From Flavobacteriaceae bacterium (GTDB taxonomy: Bacteria > Bacteroidota > Bacteroidia > Flavobacteriales > Flavobacteriaceae), in contig JABDPN010000141.1 of NCBI GenBank assembly GCA_013042715.1, forward strand, positions 1 to 35,797: a stretch of DNA of 35,797 bases, in the 5' to 3' direction. The notes beneath the pieces were generated by a model. The model was not told the DNA's origin, did no database searches, and saw only the letters and a program-made list of their open reading frames with translations. This document shows positions 17,447 to 26,201 of this stretch, one piece after another (positions within the stretch are counted from its first letter, which is position 1; each line of letters starts with the position of its first letter). The translations under genes were made by a program, and so were the position numbers.

Positions 17447-17458
17447 ACTTAAAGGTTG

Positions 17459-18673
17459 TTAGTTTTGTTTGTTTAGCTTTTTAAAAAGTAAATCTAGCTG
17501 TGAAAATAACTTATTTTTAGCAAAATTGTTTTGATAAAAGCTTAAAGCATTATTCTCCATGATACGCTTTTCTTTTTCTGATAGTTTTGACACTAAAATT
17601 GCTTTTTTTGAAAGCGATAATGCATCGCCAGCAGGTACAGCGTAACCACAATTAGAATCGTTTATAAGCTCATTGCCTTCTCCATTAATCATTCCTAATA
17701 TTATTTTACCAGAAGCCATATATGCCTGGATTTTTGCTGGAACTGTAATTCCAAAAACAGGTATATCTCTTAACGACACCAACATTGCATCGGCTTTTTT
17801 GAAAAAATGAGGCATCGTTTCTAATGGATATCTTCCTAGAATGAAAATATTACTCAAACTCCGTTCTTCAATTTGGCCTTTTAACCAACTTAATCTTCTC
17901 CCATCGCCTACAATAATCCAATTTATATTTTCATTTTTTGTATTTTTTGTAGCTTCTAAAATTGATTCAAAATCTTGAGAATCGCCAACATTTCCAGCAA
18001 ACATAATATTGAATCCTTCTGGTAATTTAGGTAATTCTAAATTGGATTCCTTTACCTCTACAAAAACATCTTCTGCCCAATTTGGAAAATACTCAATTGT
18101 TTTAGTAGACTCGCATTTTTTAGTAATACTCTCTTTAAAAGATTTTGAACTTACTAAAATTATATCCGACTTTGCATATATCTTTCTAACTAACTTATCA
18201 ATATAATTAATTAGTCTTCCTTTTTTAAAACGTGTTGTTGCAATGATACTTTCCGGCCATAAATCTAGAACCCATAAAACTAAAGGAATCTTCTGTCTTT
18301 TTTTAACCCATAAACCAGGCAATGCCATTGTTGCAGGTGATAATTGCTGTACAAATACGATATCGTATTTTTCTTTTAATCTAAATAATACAGTAAAATA
18401 AGAAAAGAAAATAAATGATAAGTAATTTAATGCCAACGGAATAGTTTTGCCACTTTTTCTTGGAAAAACAGGAGATCTTAAAACCTTAACTCCATTAATT
18501 ACTTCCTCTCTTTTATTAAAAAAATTATAACCTTTAAAAAAATCTCCTTTAGGGTAATTGGGTTTAGCAGTTAAAACGGTTATTTCGTAGCCTTTTTTAG
18601 CAAAATCAAAAACAATCTCGTTGCCTTTAAAAACTTCAGGGTGAAAATATTGTGATATAAATAATATTTTCAT
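17459..18673 (-). CDS. WbuB-like glycosyltransferase family 4 (probable L-FucNAc transferase)
   Basis: This 404-residue GT4 enzyme begins MKILFISQYFHPEVFKGNEIVFDFAKKGYEITVLTAKPNYP, typical of WbuB, and has the donor-site region IMFAGNVGDSQDFESILEA and VPAKIQAYMASGKIILGMINGEG. WbuB is known as an L-FucNAc transferase in E. coli O26, encoded next to fnlABC. Here the gene directly follows the capG/fnlC-type epimerase by 1 bp, so transfer of L-FucNAc onto the lipid-linked chain at the cytoplasmic membrane is the most likely role. Family is clear; the specificity is an inference from context. Confidence 0.88.
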   Translation of the reverse strand: MKILFISQYFHPEVFKGNEIVFDFAKKGYEITVLTAKPNYPKGDFFKGYNFFNKREEVINGVKVLRSPVFPRKSGKTIPLALNYLSFIFFSYFTVLFRLKEKYDIVFVQQLSPATMALPGLWVKKRQKIPLVLWVLDLWPESIIATTRFKKGRLINYIDKLVRKIYAKSDIILVSSKSFKESITKKCESTKTIEYFPNWAEDVFVEVKESNLELPKLPEGFNIMFAGNVGDSQDFESILEATKNTKNENINWIIVGDGRRLSWLKGQIEERSLSNIFILGRYPLETMPHFFKKADAMLVSLRDIPVFGITVPAKIQAYMASGKIILGMINGEGNELINDSNCGYAVPAGDALSLSKKAILVSKLSEKEKRIMENNALSFYQNNFAKNKLFSQLDLLFKKLNKQN

Positions 18674-18674
18674 C

Positions 18675-19811
18675 TTACTGTTTTGACCAAACGACTCTGT
18701 TTATATAGTCCGTATAAGAAATAATTATTCTTACGATTTTTTCTGAAACATTAGGCATAGAATAATCGTAAACTTCTCTAAAATTACGGTCTGGATCTCT
18801 TTCTTGAGCCTTTAACGCAGCCAAACCTTGCATAATGCGTTCTGGTTTTAAGCCAACCATCATTACAGAGGTCTCTTCCATGGCTTCGGGCCTTTCGTGC
18901 GCTTCTCTAATATTAAGAGCATGGAAATTAAGTATTGACGATTCTTCAGATATTGTTCCGCTATCTGATAATACTGCAAATGAATTCATTTGCAGTGCGT
19001 TATAATCGTTAAATCCTAATGGTTTTAAAAACTGAATGTTTTTATGTGTCTTTAAATTTTTAGATTCAAGCATATTTCGTGTTCGAGGATGTGTTGAAAC
19101 AATTACAGGATACTTATACTTTTCTGCAATTAAATTTAAACTTTCTATTAAACCGTTAAAGTTTTTTGAGGTGTTAATATTCTCTTCTCGATGTGAAGAA
19201 ACCAAGAAAAACTTTTGTTTTTTCAAGTCTAATTTTTGCAATACATTAGACGACTCAATTTTTGACTTAAACTTATTAAGTACCTCATACATTGGGCTTC
19301 CGGTTTTAATCACTCTATCTGGCGATAAACCCTCTCTTAATAAGTATTCTCTTGCGATAGAGCTATATGTGAGATTTATATCTGAAACATGATCTACAAT
19401 CTTTCTATTGGTTTCTTCTGGAACACGTTGGTCAAAACATCTGTTTCCTGCTTCCATATGGAATATAGGTATTTGTCTTTTTTTAGCTGGAATCGCACAT
19501 AAACATGAGTTTGTGTCTCCTAAAACTAAAAATGCATCTGGTTTTTGTTCTTCCAGAATTGGATCTATTTTAATTAAAATGTTTCCAACTGTTTGTGTTG
19601 CATTTTTTCCTGCTGCATTTAAAAAAAAGTCTGGTTTTCTAATTTCTAAATCTTCAAAAAAGATCTCGTTAAGCTCGTAATCGTAATTTTGACCTGTATG
19701 CACAATTACATGCTCTATTGCATCGTTTTTGTCTAAAGCTTGCATCACACAAGCTAACCGTATAATTTCTGGTCTGGTACCAACAACAGTAATAACTTTT
19801 AGTTTTTTCAT
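18675..19811 (-). CDS. UDP-HexNAc 2-epimerase of the UDP-L-FucNAc pathway (CapG/WbjD/FnlC-like)
   Basis: The 378-residue protein is a non-hydrolysing UDP-HexNAc 2-epimerase with VVGTRPEIIRLA at 9-20, HTGQNYD near 38-44, LVLGDTNSCL near 95-104 and HMEAGNRCFDQRVPEETNR near 118-136. The NRCFD form of the last motif is typical of CapG/WbjD rather than WecB. In that pathway it performs the last step, converting UDP-N-acetyl-L-pneumosamine to UDP-L-FucNAc. The capF- and capE-type genes just upstream complete the pathway. A 47-bp gap separates it from capF. Confidence 0.92.
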   Translation of the reverse strand: MKKLKVITVVGTRPEIIRLACVMQALDKNDAIEHVIVHTGQNYDYELNEIFFEDLEIRKPDFFLNAAGKNATQTVGNILIKIDPILEEQKPDAFLVLGDTNSCLCAIPAKKRQIPIFHMEAGNRCFDQRVPEETNRKIVDHVSDINLTYSSIAREYLLREGLSPDRVIKTGSPMYEVLNKFKSKIESSNVLQKLDLKKQKFFLVSSHREENINTSKNFNGLIESLNLIAEKYKYPVIVSTHPRTRNMLESKNLKTHKNIQFLKPLGFNDYNALQMNSFAVLSDSGTISEESSILNFHALNIREAHERPEAMEETSVMMVGLKPERIMQGLAALKAQERDPDRNFREVYDYSMPNVSEKIVRIIISYTDYINRVVWSKQ

Positions 19812-19858
19812 AAAGACATTTTACTGCTGCAAAAATAGAATTTTATTGCTGAAAACTA

Positions 19859-20974
19859 TTATACTTCAACAAAATATGTGTCTGGATCGTCTGGATTATA
19901 TGGCTCGTTAATCCAAAACATTGTTATAAGTTCAGTATCACCAATATTGGTAATATTGTGTGTATACCAAATAGGCATATCAACATAAGCAGGCTCATTA
20001 CCATCAAGCTCGTAATTTATTATCTTATCTGTATTTATTTTACGTAATTGAATGCAAGCCTTACCGCTAATAACAGCAAATCGCTCTACCTTTCGGGTGT
20101 GATAGTGATTGCCTCTTGTAATTCCTGGAGCTGTAGTAGAATATGAGGATTGTCCTGATGTGTTAGCTCTCATAATTTCTACAAAAGCACCTCTATAGTC
20201 TGAATGCTTTACAGATTTTCTTGGAAAATAGTCTTTAGGAATAAAGCTTGTAAATGTATTGAATAAAGCCAATTCAAAGGGATCGCTTAAATCTGATACT
20301 ATACCATTATCCATATAAGTTACCTTATACTCATTTAACAGGATTAATATTTCTGATACTTTTTTTGTTGCGTTGTGTGGTACCAAAAAAGTTTTAATTT
20401 GCTTTTTATTATCTATAGTCTCTTGGTAAAAAGCTTCAGCTAAATCGTTAATATAAATTAAATTTACTTCACCATCGCTATGAATGGTTGGCATTTCTCC
20501 TTTTACTATTTGATGACAAAACGTTGCGATAAAAGAATTGTAATATGGTTCTCCAAAAGGACCAAAAACATTAGGAATAACAAAAGATGCTACTTTTCCT
20601 CCAGATTTTTTCGCCCAATCTTCCAACAGTTTTCTGCCATCTCGTTTAGATTTGCCATATAAGTTATCTCTTTCTTCTTGGGTTGAGGATGAAAAAATAA
20701 TTTTTGGTTTTGAATTTGTTGTTTCGCATGCGTCAATTAATTTTTTAACTAATTCAACATTAGTGTTGTAAAGAACTTGTTGTTCGTCATGTCTGTTTAG
20801 TGCAGCAAGGTGAATAATAACATCGCATTTACTTACAAAGTCTTTTAGCTTTTTGTTTTTTTTAAAAAAACATATGTCATAACTTATAAGCTCTAAACCT
20901 TCTTTTGTACCAAAGTAATTATATAGATGGCTTCCCATGAAACCTTCCTGTCCTGTGATTCCTACTTTTATCAT
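19859..20974 (-). CDS. CapF/WbjC/FnlB-like bifunctional UDP-sugar reductase-cupin
   Basis: This is a two-domain enzyme of 371 residues. It has an N-terminal NAD(P)-binding SDR with GITGQEGFMGSHL and a catalytic YGKSK motif near 106-110. The C-terminal cupin has GITRGNHYHTRKVERF near 284-299, whose histidines bind zinc in CapF. CapF is the epimerase/reductase that makes UDP-N-acetyl-L-pneumosamine in UDP-L-FucNAc synthesis. The ORF track starts at 20992, but the ATG at 20974 forms an ATGA overlap with the preceding stop and places the Rossmann motif at the expected distance, so I use that start. Confidence 0.92.
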   Translation of the reverse strand: MIKVGITGQEGFMGSHLYNYFGTKEGLELISYDICFFKKNKKLKDFVSKCDVIIHLAALNRHDEQQVLYNTNVELVKKLIDACETTNSKPKIIFSSSTQEERDNLYGKSKRDGRKLLEDWAKKSGGKVASFVIPNVFGPFGEPYYNSFIATFCHQIVKGEMPTIHSDGEVNLIYINDLAEAFYQETIDNKKQIKTFLVPHNATKKVSEILILLNEYKVTYMDNGIVSDLSDPFELALFNTFTSFIPKDYFPRKSVKHSDYRGAFVEIMRANTSGQSSYSTTAPGITRGNHYHTRKVERFAVISGKACIQLRKINTDKIINYELDGNEPAYVDMPIWYTHNITNIGDTELITMFWINEPYNPDDPDTYFVEV

Positions 20975-21408
20975 TTTTCCCAATTTACCCATTTGTTGCT
21001 GTCAAATCTTACTTGATCATCTTCAATTTCATTTAATTCATAATCTGACATAATCATTAGTTTAGAGTTTTTTTCTATTGCTTTAAATCCGTTAGCATAT
21101 CCATTTGGAATATAAAGTACTTGCGGTTTACTCTCTTTTAAAACAAACTCGAAAACTTTACAATCTGTTGATGGATTTTCCCAATTATCAACATCTACAA
21201 GCTTTACTTTAAAGCTTCCGTTTACACAAAAAAACCACCTTTTTTCAATCTTATGACCTTGCCAAGCCCTAATGGTTTCTGTTATTGGGTGAGTTGTAAA
21301 ATACATGCGTTTTATTGGAGATAAGCTGAATTCATTTACAAATTGCAATGTTCCTCTGTCGTCTGAAAACGCTCCGCCTTCAATTAATTTTGGTGGCTCT
21401 TTACTCAT
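20971..21408 (-). CDS. RmlC-like cupin protein (sugar 3,5-epimerase/isomerase-related)
   Basis: This single-domain protein of 145 residues fits the RmlC-like cupin fold, with GGAFSDDRGTLQFVNEFSL at the start, WQGHKIEKRWFFCVNGSFKVKLVDV in the core and LYIPNGYANGFKAIEK near the end. Relatives include dTDP-sugar 3,5-epimerases and 3,4-ketoisomerases (FdtA). It sits between capE- and capF-type genes, overlapping them by 8 and 4 bp. The three-enzyme UDP-L-FucNAc pathway does not need it, so its reaction is unknown. WbuC, a cupin near fnl genes in E. coli O26, is a possible parallel but I cannot show homology. Confidence 0.8.
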   Translation of the reverse strand: MSKEPPKLIEGGAFSDDRGTLQFVNEFSLSPIKRMYFTTHPITETIRAWQGHKIEKRWFFCVNGSFKVKLVDVDNWENPSTDCKVFEFVLKESKPQVLYIPNGYANGFKAIEKNSKLMIMSDYELNEIEDDQVRFDSNKWVNWEK

Positions 21409-22423
21409 TTAGTTTAACATCGTTTCTAATAAAATCGAGTTTTAGCAGTAATTTCTTCATTCCTTCAACATCAAGTTGTTCTGTGTTGTGAGAATGATAA
21501 TCTTCTATTTCATTCATATCTATTTCTCCTTCAGAGAAAAAATTGGCATAGTTTAAATCTCTATTATCTGCTGGCACCCTATAGTAATCTCCTAAATCTT
21601 CCGCTTTAACTCGTTCTTCTCTGGTTAACAATGACTCGTAAAGCTTTTCTCCATGACGTGTTCCTATCACTTTTAATTTGCTATTTGATGTGTACAAATC
21701 AACCAAAGCTTTTGCTAGGGTTTCAACGGTTGCTGCAGGAGCCTTCTGCACAAACATATCACCTGATTTTGCGTTGTTAAAAGCAAATAACACCAAATCT
21801 ACAGCGTCTTCCAGAGTCATCATAAATCGTGTCATTTTAGGGTCTGTAAGGGTAAGATCTTTGCCGTTTTTCATTAACTCAATAAATAATGGAATAACCG
21901 AACCTCTAGATGCCATTACATTTCCATATCTTGTTCCAGAGATAACTGTATTCCCTGCATTTCTAGATTTAGCAACAAGCACTTTTTCCATCAACGCTTT
22001 AGAAATCCCCATGGCATTTATTGGATAAACAGCTTTATCTGTGCTTAAAACAACTACACTTTTTACATTGTAATTAATGGCTGCTTCCAATACATTTTCT
22101 GTTCCCAATACATTGGTTTTCACAGCTTCTATTGGGAAAAACTCGCAAGAAGGCACTTGCTTTAATGCAGCAGCATGATATATATAATCTACACCGCGTA
22201 CAGCAGTTTCAACAGAGCGGTAGTCACGAACATCTCCTATGTAAAATTTAACTTTTGGATTAGCAATACGACGTCTTAATTCGTCTTGTTTTTTTTCATC
22301 TCTGGAAAAAATACGTATTTCCTTAATATTTGAATCCACAAAACGGTTTAAAACTGCGTTTCCAAATGAACCTGTTCCTCCGGTAATTAGTAATATTTTG
22401 TCTTTAAAATTGTTCAATGTCAT
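21401..22423 (-). CDS. CapE/WbjB/FnlA-like UDP-GlcNAc 4,6-dehydratase/5-epimerase
   Basis: This 340-residue short inverting dehydratase of the SDR superfamily has GGTGSFGNAV at 15-24 and the triad S127-M138-K142 in STDKAVYPINAMGISK, again with Met in place of Tyr. It also has the C-terminal segment YYRVPADNRDLNYANFFSEGE that is typical of FnlA/WbjB. It would carry out the first steps of UDP-L-FucNAc synthesis from UDP-GlcNAc. It lacks membrane segments, unlike the WbpM-like gene in this run. It overlaps the GT4 gene upstream by 20 bp. Confidence 0.94.
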   Translation of the reverse strand: MTLNNFKDKILLITGGTGSFGNAVLNRFVDSNIKEIRIFSRDEKKQDELRRRIANPKVKFYIGDVRDYRSVETAVRGVDYIYHAAALKQVPSCEFFPIEAVKTNVLGTENVLEAAINYNVKSVVVLSTDKAVYPINAMGISKALMEKVLVAKSRNAGNTVISGTRYGNVMASRGSVIPLFIELMKNGKDLTLTDPKMTRFMMTLEDAVDLVLFAFNNAKSGDMFVQKAPAATVETLAKALVDLYTSNSKLKVIGTRHGEKLYESLLTREERVKAEDLGDYYRVPADNRDLNYANFFSEGEIDMNEIEDYHSHNTEQLDVEGMKKLLLKLDFIRNDVKLNE

Positions 22424-23573
22424 AATTATTTATGTTCTTATATAAATACTCTATTGTTTGTTTAGAACATTCTTTCCAAGAAAATTCTTTTGCTTTACTT
22501 TTTGCTACTTTTGCCGACTTTTCTCGTTGCTCTGAATGTTCAAGAAAATATTTTAAATTTTCGTATACACTTTTTTGATTAGTTGGGTCAAAGTAAAAGG
22601 GGTGTTTAGCACCTAAAAACTCAGGCATTGGTTGGTAATTAGAGCAAAGAATTGGCAATCCAGACAACATGGCTTCTATTAAAATATTTGGCATATTCTC
22701 GCAAGTTGAAGCAAATATAAAGCCATCTGAAGTTTTGTAAAAATTCTCTATCTCTTCATAATCAACTTTCCCGTGGAAATTTACAACTTTATCATATAAA
22801 TCATTTGATTGAAACTCTTTTAAATACTTTTTATAATATGGGGGATAACTTCCTCCAACCAAGTTAAGTTTAAAATTATATCCTTCTTTATATAATGAAA
22901 TTGCTCCTTTAATTAGAGTTATTTGATGCTTATAAACTGTTATTGGAGAGATGTACAACAAATTATAAGGTTGTTCTTTTTTGTATTTTGAAACATCCTT
23001 TTGTTTTTTTACATCTTCACTAAATTTTTGATTTACTCCGTGATGTATAATTGGACAGCTAGTTAAATCTTTATTTAAAAATTTTAGAACTGTATCTTTG
23101 GCATAATTTGAAATGAAAATAATGCCTTTTGAATTGTTAAATGCCTTTTTCTGAAAATAACGAAGTAACCTAAATTTAAACTTCATTAAGGACAGTTTTC
23201 CATACCTGTCACTTTCAATTGAATCCCAAATTAACATGTTTTGACTCATCTCAATATGAGGATTGAATTTACCTGAATATGTACCTGCTGGATTAAATAA
23301 GACAGTTCTTTTTGTTGTTTTTTTTAAATATCTATGAAAGTGTATTTTTTTCCAAAAAGAAATAAAAATAGTTCCTTTTTCTAACCAAGGATGGGTTTTC
23401 TTTTCTATCCAACTTTGATCATTAATTTTTGAAAGAGTGTTGTTATTACTAAAAACCTCAATAATATCAAATTTCACGGTGGCTTTACTAATATTATTTA
23501 GTAATTCTACTAAATGTGTAACTCCCCCTCCATCTCTAATATTAGAGGCGTCAATAATTAATTTAGTTTTCAT
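22404..23573 (-). CDS. Glycosyltransferase family 4
   Basis: This 389-residue GT-B glycosyltransferase begins KLIIDASNIRDGGGVTHLVELL and has the Glycos_transf_1 domain from about 200, with NLLYISPITVYKHQITLIKGA, NFHGKVDYEEIENFYKTSDGFIFASTCENMPNILIEAMLSGLPIL and an E-x7-E type donor site. It should transfer a sugar to the lipid-linked repeat on the cytoplasmic side. It lies 3 bp after the deacetylase gene and overlaps capE, so it belongs to the same transcript. The donor sugar cannot be told. Confidence 0.92.
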   Translation of the reverse strand: MKTKLIIDASNIRDGGGVTHLVELLNNISKATVKFDIIEVFSNNNTLSKINDQSWIEKKTHPWLEKGTIFISFWKKIHFHRYLKKTTKRTVLFNPAGTYSGKFNPHIEMSQNMLIWDSIESDRYGKLSLMKFKFRLLRYFQKKAFNNSKGIIFISNYAKDTVLKFLNKDLTSCPIIHHGVNQKFSEDVKKQKDVSKYKKEQPYNLLYISPITVYKHQITLIKGAISLYKEGYNFKLNLVGGSYPPYYKKYLKEFQSNDLYDKVVNFHGKVDYEEIENFYKTSDGFIFASTCENMPNILIEAMLSGLPILCSNYQPMPEFLGAKHPFYFDPTNQKSVYENLKYFLEHSEQREKSAKVAKSKAKEFSWKECSKQTIEYLYKNINNYDIEQF

Positions 23574-23576
23574 GTA

Positions 23577-24341
23577 TTAGTACTTTTTATCGACATTTAA
23601 AAAATACTTAAAATGAGATACTGGCCAATTTGGTTCACAGTGTCTTCGGTTGATTACAAAGCTATTAAAACTATGATAGTTTTTATAATCTGTGCCGCTA
23701 AATATATGCTCGTAATATTTCTTTGAAACCTCTAATGCTTCTTCGTTAAAATGTTGCATTTGACCAAAGGGAAATGCAAACATATTGCAGTTATTATTTG
23801 TTTTTTCTTCTATATACTTTTTACAATATCCTAATTGATACTCTAACTGTTCTTGAGATAAATTAGTACCCAAATCTAAATGGTCCATTGTATGCGAACC
23901 GATTACATGACCATCTTTTATTAATGCATTAACTTGATTCCATGTCATTGGAGATTTATTTTTTGTATTAATACGCTTTAAAAACTTTTGATTATATTTT
24001 TCATCTCCATCAATAAATCCAGGATTAATAAAAAACCCAGCGCTTATACCAAACTGTTTTAAAACAGGATTAATATGTGTATAACACTCCTCAAAGCCAT
24101 CATCGTAGGTAAAAGTAACTAATGGTTGATTGACTTCCTTTTTGTTTTCTACTAGCGATACAGCTTCCTCTATACCAATAAAAGTAACATGATTACTAAT
24201 GGCTTCTAATTGATGAAAAAATACGTCTGAATTTGATTTTTTTTCTGATATATAGTGGCTATTAATAATATGAATTCCTTTTTTTGGTTTAGAGATTAAA
24301 CCAAAAATATCTAGATAGGTATTGCGTAAAAAGGCTCTCAT
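23577..24341 (-). CDS. NodB-type (CE4) polysaccharide deacetylase
   Basis: This 254-residue protein has the two metal-site motifs of NodB-homology deacetylases: VTFTYDDGFEE with D80 and D81, and SHTMDHLDL with H150 and H154. Such enzymes remove N- or O-acetyl groups from amino sugars or esters. The N-terminus (MRAFLRNTYLDIFGLISKPKKG) has no obvious signal peptide, so it may act in the cytoplasm on a lipid-linked repeat unit. It lies 3 bp from a sulfotransferase gene upstream and 3 bp from a GT4 gene downstream. This location suggests it prepares a free amine or hydroxyl for sulfation, an inference. Confidence 0.9.
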   Translation of the reverse strand: MRAFLRNTYLDIFGLISKPKKGIHIINSHYISEKKSNSDVFFHQLEAISNHVTFIGIEEAVSLVENKKEVNQPLVTFTYDDGFEECYTHINPVLKQFGISAGFFINPGFIDGDEKYNQKFLKRINTKNKSPMTWNQVNALIKDGHVIGSHTMDHLDLGTNLSQEQLEYQLGYCKKYIEEKTNNNCNMFAFPFGQMQHFNEEALEVSKKYYEHIFSGTDYKNYHSFNSFVINRRHCEPNWPVSHFKYFLNVDKKY

Positions 24342-24344
24342 ATA

Positions 24345-25253
24345 CTACCAAGGTATATTTTTTAAATTAAACATCTTTTGTATTTTTAATTTTTCACCTT
24401 TATAATCCTCTGTGAGTTCCTCCAATACTTTCTCTTGAACATCTGTCTTTTCGCTTGATGTATTCACTTTTTTATAAATTGGAGACAAAGTTTTTTTCAT
24501 TATGGATCCTATAAACACCCCTACCTTACCTTTATAAAAATAGTTTAAATAAAATTGTCTTAGTCCAACATACAACTTTGAAAGCAGTCTAGATTTTACT
24601 TTTACAGTTTTATTAAAATGTTGAAATTCATAACCTTGGTAAAATTCCTTGTCAATGCCTAATTTTTCACAAAATTGATTTAAAAACAACTTTGGATTAT
24701 TTACTAAGTCTTCATAAAAAAACACATGCATAGTGTGTTCTTTAAGGTGTTCTTTGAAAACATTTAAATAATTGCTGTAAAATCCTGTTTTAAAAGCTAA
24801 CAATGATAGGTTGCTTTCTTTGTTATAGGCTTTAGATAATTTATAATAATTATCAAAATCTATTTCTTCGTTTAAAAGACCTTGTTGTTTGCCAAATCTA
24901 AACCAAGATTTAAATCTAGTTACAGGGTTTCGAAGTATGATAACCACTTTTCCATTATTTGTGTTTAAAAATAAATTTATTTTTTTTGCTGTATTTGCAT
25001 AATACATGTAATCTGGAGAGGCTTCTAACTTAAATTTTTTATTAGGATCGCATTTAAAGAAATTTTGATAGTTATCATGACTTTTATCATAATCGAATAC
25101 AGATGATAGTTCATGTTTTTTTTGAATTTCTTTATCTAAAAAGTAGTTTGTTTGTTTAATATAAGAACCGCAAACATCTGGATGGTCTGATAAATATCTA
25201 AACAAAGAGGTTGTCGCTGCTTTGTTTGTGCCTGCTATAATTATATGTTTCAA
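24345..25253 (-). CDS. Sulfotransferase (heparan-sulfotransferase-like) 1
   Basis: The 302-residue protein has the PAPS-binding motifs of the Sulfotransfer_1-type family. The 5'-phosphosulfate loop IIIAGTNKAATTSLFRYLSDHPDV has K11 as catalytic lysine, and the 3'-phosphate motif VVIILRNPVTRFKSW has R108 and S116. Its closest style is the carbohydrate (heparan/NDST-like) branch, which moves sulfate from PAPS to sugar hydroxyls or amines. There is no signal peptide, so it acts in the cytoplasm. The start is a TTG at 25253, forced because K11 must be near the N-terminus and no ATG is available. The loop reads KAAT where its neighbour has KAGT. Confidence 0.9.
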   Translation of the reverse strand: MKHIIIAGTNKAATTSLFRYLSDHPDVCGSYIKQTNYFLDKEIQKKHELSSVFDYDKSHDNYQNFFKCDPNKKFKLEASPDYMYYANTAKKINLFLNTNNGKVVIILRNPVTRFKSWFRFGKQQGLLNEEIDFDNYYKLSKAYNKESNLSLLAFKTGFYSNYLNVFKEHLKEHTMHVFFYEDLVNNPKLFLNQFCEKLGIDKEFYQGYEFQHFNKTVKVKSRLLSKLYVGLRQFYLNYFYKGKVGVFIGSIMKKTLSPIYKKVNTSSEKTDVQEKVLEELTEDYKGEKLKIQKMFNLKNIPW

Positions 25254-25259
25254 TTTTTT

Positions 25260-26198
25260 TTAATTTTTAAACCAAAGTTTAACCAAGTCTATATTTAGCA
25301 ATTTAGATGTTTTTTTTACATTTTCTAAATAGCTATTTGTTAACATCTCCCTTGTTTTCTCTTTAATTGGTTGGTATTTCTCTTGTTTAATATTAGCTTT
25401 TAATAAAGCTCTTTTAAATTTAGCTCTTAACGTAATGCTAAATGCATTTTTAATAAAAGAAGGAATAAAAGTGTTATTTATTAGTTTTTGTATAAGAATT
25501 GACTTTGGTGTTCCTGACTTGTTAGTATAATTAAATTCAAATTCAAAATTACTTTCAATTTTGAGAAAATCTAAAATATCTGCTATCTGTTTTTTCTTGT
25601 TTTTGATTAGTTCTTCAAAAATAACAACTTTTATATTTTTTTTGCCAAATGCATCTACTATATCCTTTATCTGATCATAATATAACCCATGCGAATAATG
25701 TGCAATAGCACCTATTTTACTCCTACCTACTTTATCAAACAGTAAGTCTGGTGTATTTAAATATGTGTCTAGGCTATTCTGATTAAAAAGACTTTTTTCA
25801 AATTCTAATGAATCTTCGAAAGACTGATTTATTGAAGACCTTCCTGTTTTAATAGCTTCCCAATAGGCCGAATAAGCTCTGTCAACTGGGTTTCTTAAAA
25901 CAATGAGAAATTTTGAACTCATTAACTCTGGGTGATAAGAAATTCTTTTAACAAACAACTTTGAAAAATAGATATAGTTTACATAACTGTGTAAAATATA
26001 CTTTTCACTATTGTAATTAGAGTATAAAGTATTATCCAGCCAAGACAATCCCTTTTGATAAAACCTGTCTGAAACAAAGAATGGGAACTCTTTTAATTCT
26101 GGAACTAAAAAAATATCTGGATGTTGACCCAGCCAATCGTATAATGAGGTTGTTCCTGCTTTCTGCACACCTAAAAGAAATAGATTTGGTGTTTTCAT
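25260..26198 (-). CDS. Sulfotransferase (heparan-sulfotransferase-like) 2
   Basis: This 312-residue sulfotransferase has the 5'-PSB loop LGVQKAGTTSLYDWLGQHPDI with K13 and the 3'-PB motif FLIVLRNPVDRAYSAYW with R102 and S110. It resembles the neighbouring copy at 24345 in layout (loop, then a long insertion, then RNPVxR about 90 residues later), but the two share limited identity by eye. Each therefore probably sulfates a different position. The start ATG at 26198 gives the expected N-terminus. The gene lies 6 bp before the first sulfotransferase and 3 bp after the third, so the three are co-transcribed. Confidence 0.93.
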   Translation of the reverse strand: MKTPNLFLLGVQKAGTTSLYDWLGQHPDIFLVPELKEFPFFVSDRFYQKGLSWLDNTLYSNYNSEKYILHSYVNYIYFSKLFVKRISYHPELMSSKFLIVLRNPVDRAYSAYWEAIKTGRSSINQSFEDSLEFEKSLFNQNSLDTYLNTPDLLFDKVGRSKIGAIAHYSHGLYYDQIKDIVDAFGKKNIKVVIFEELIKNKKKQIADILDFLKIESNFEFEFNYTNKSGTPKSILIQKLINNTFIPSFIKNAFSITLRAKFKRALLKANIKQEKYQPIKEKTREMLTNSYLENVKKTSKLLNIDLVKLWFKN

Positions 26199-26201
26199 GT
26201 T

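Noticed and set aside
19830-19837. TATTTTTG (minus strand) between capF- and capG-type genes as an internal promoter
   Set aside because: It fits TAnnTTTG, but has no -33 TTG within 17-23 bp, and such boxes are expected by chance in AT-rich gaps.
20975-20992. Six extra N-terminal residues (MGKLGK) of the capF-type ORF
   Set aside because: The ATG at 20974 makes an ATGA overlap with the preceding stop and starts the protein directly before the Rossmann motif. The longer start has no such support.
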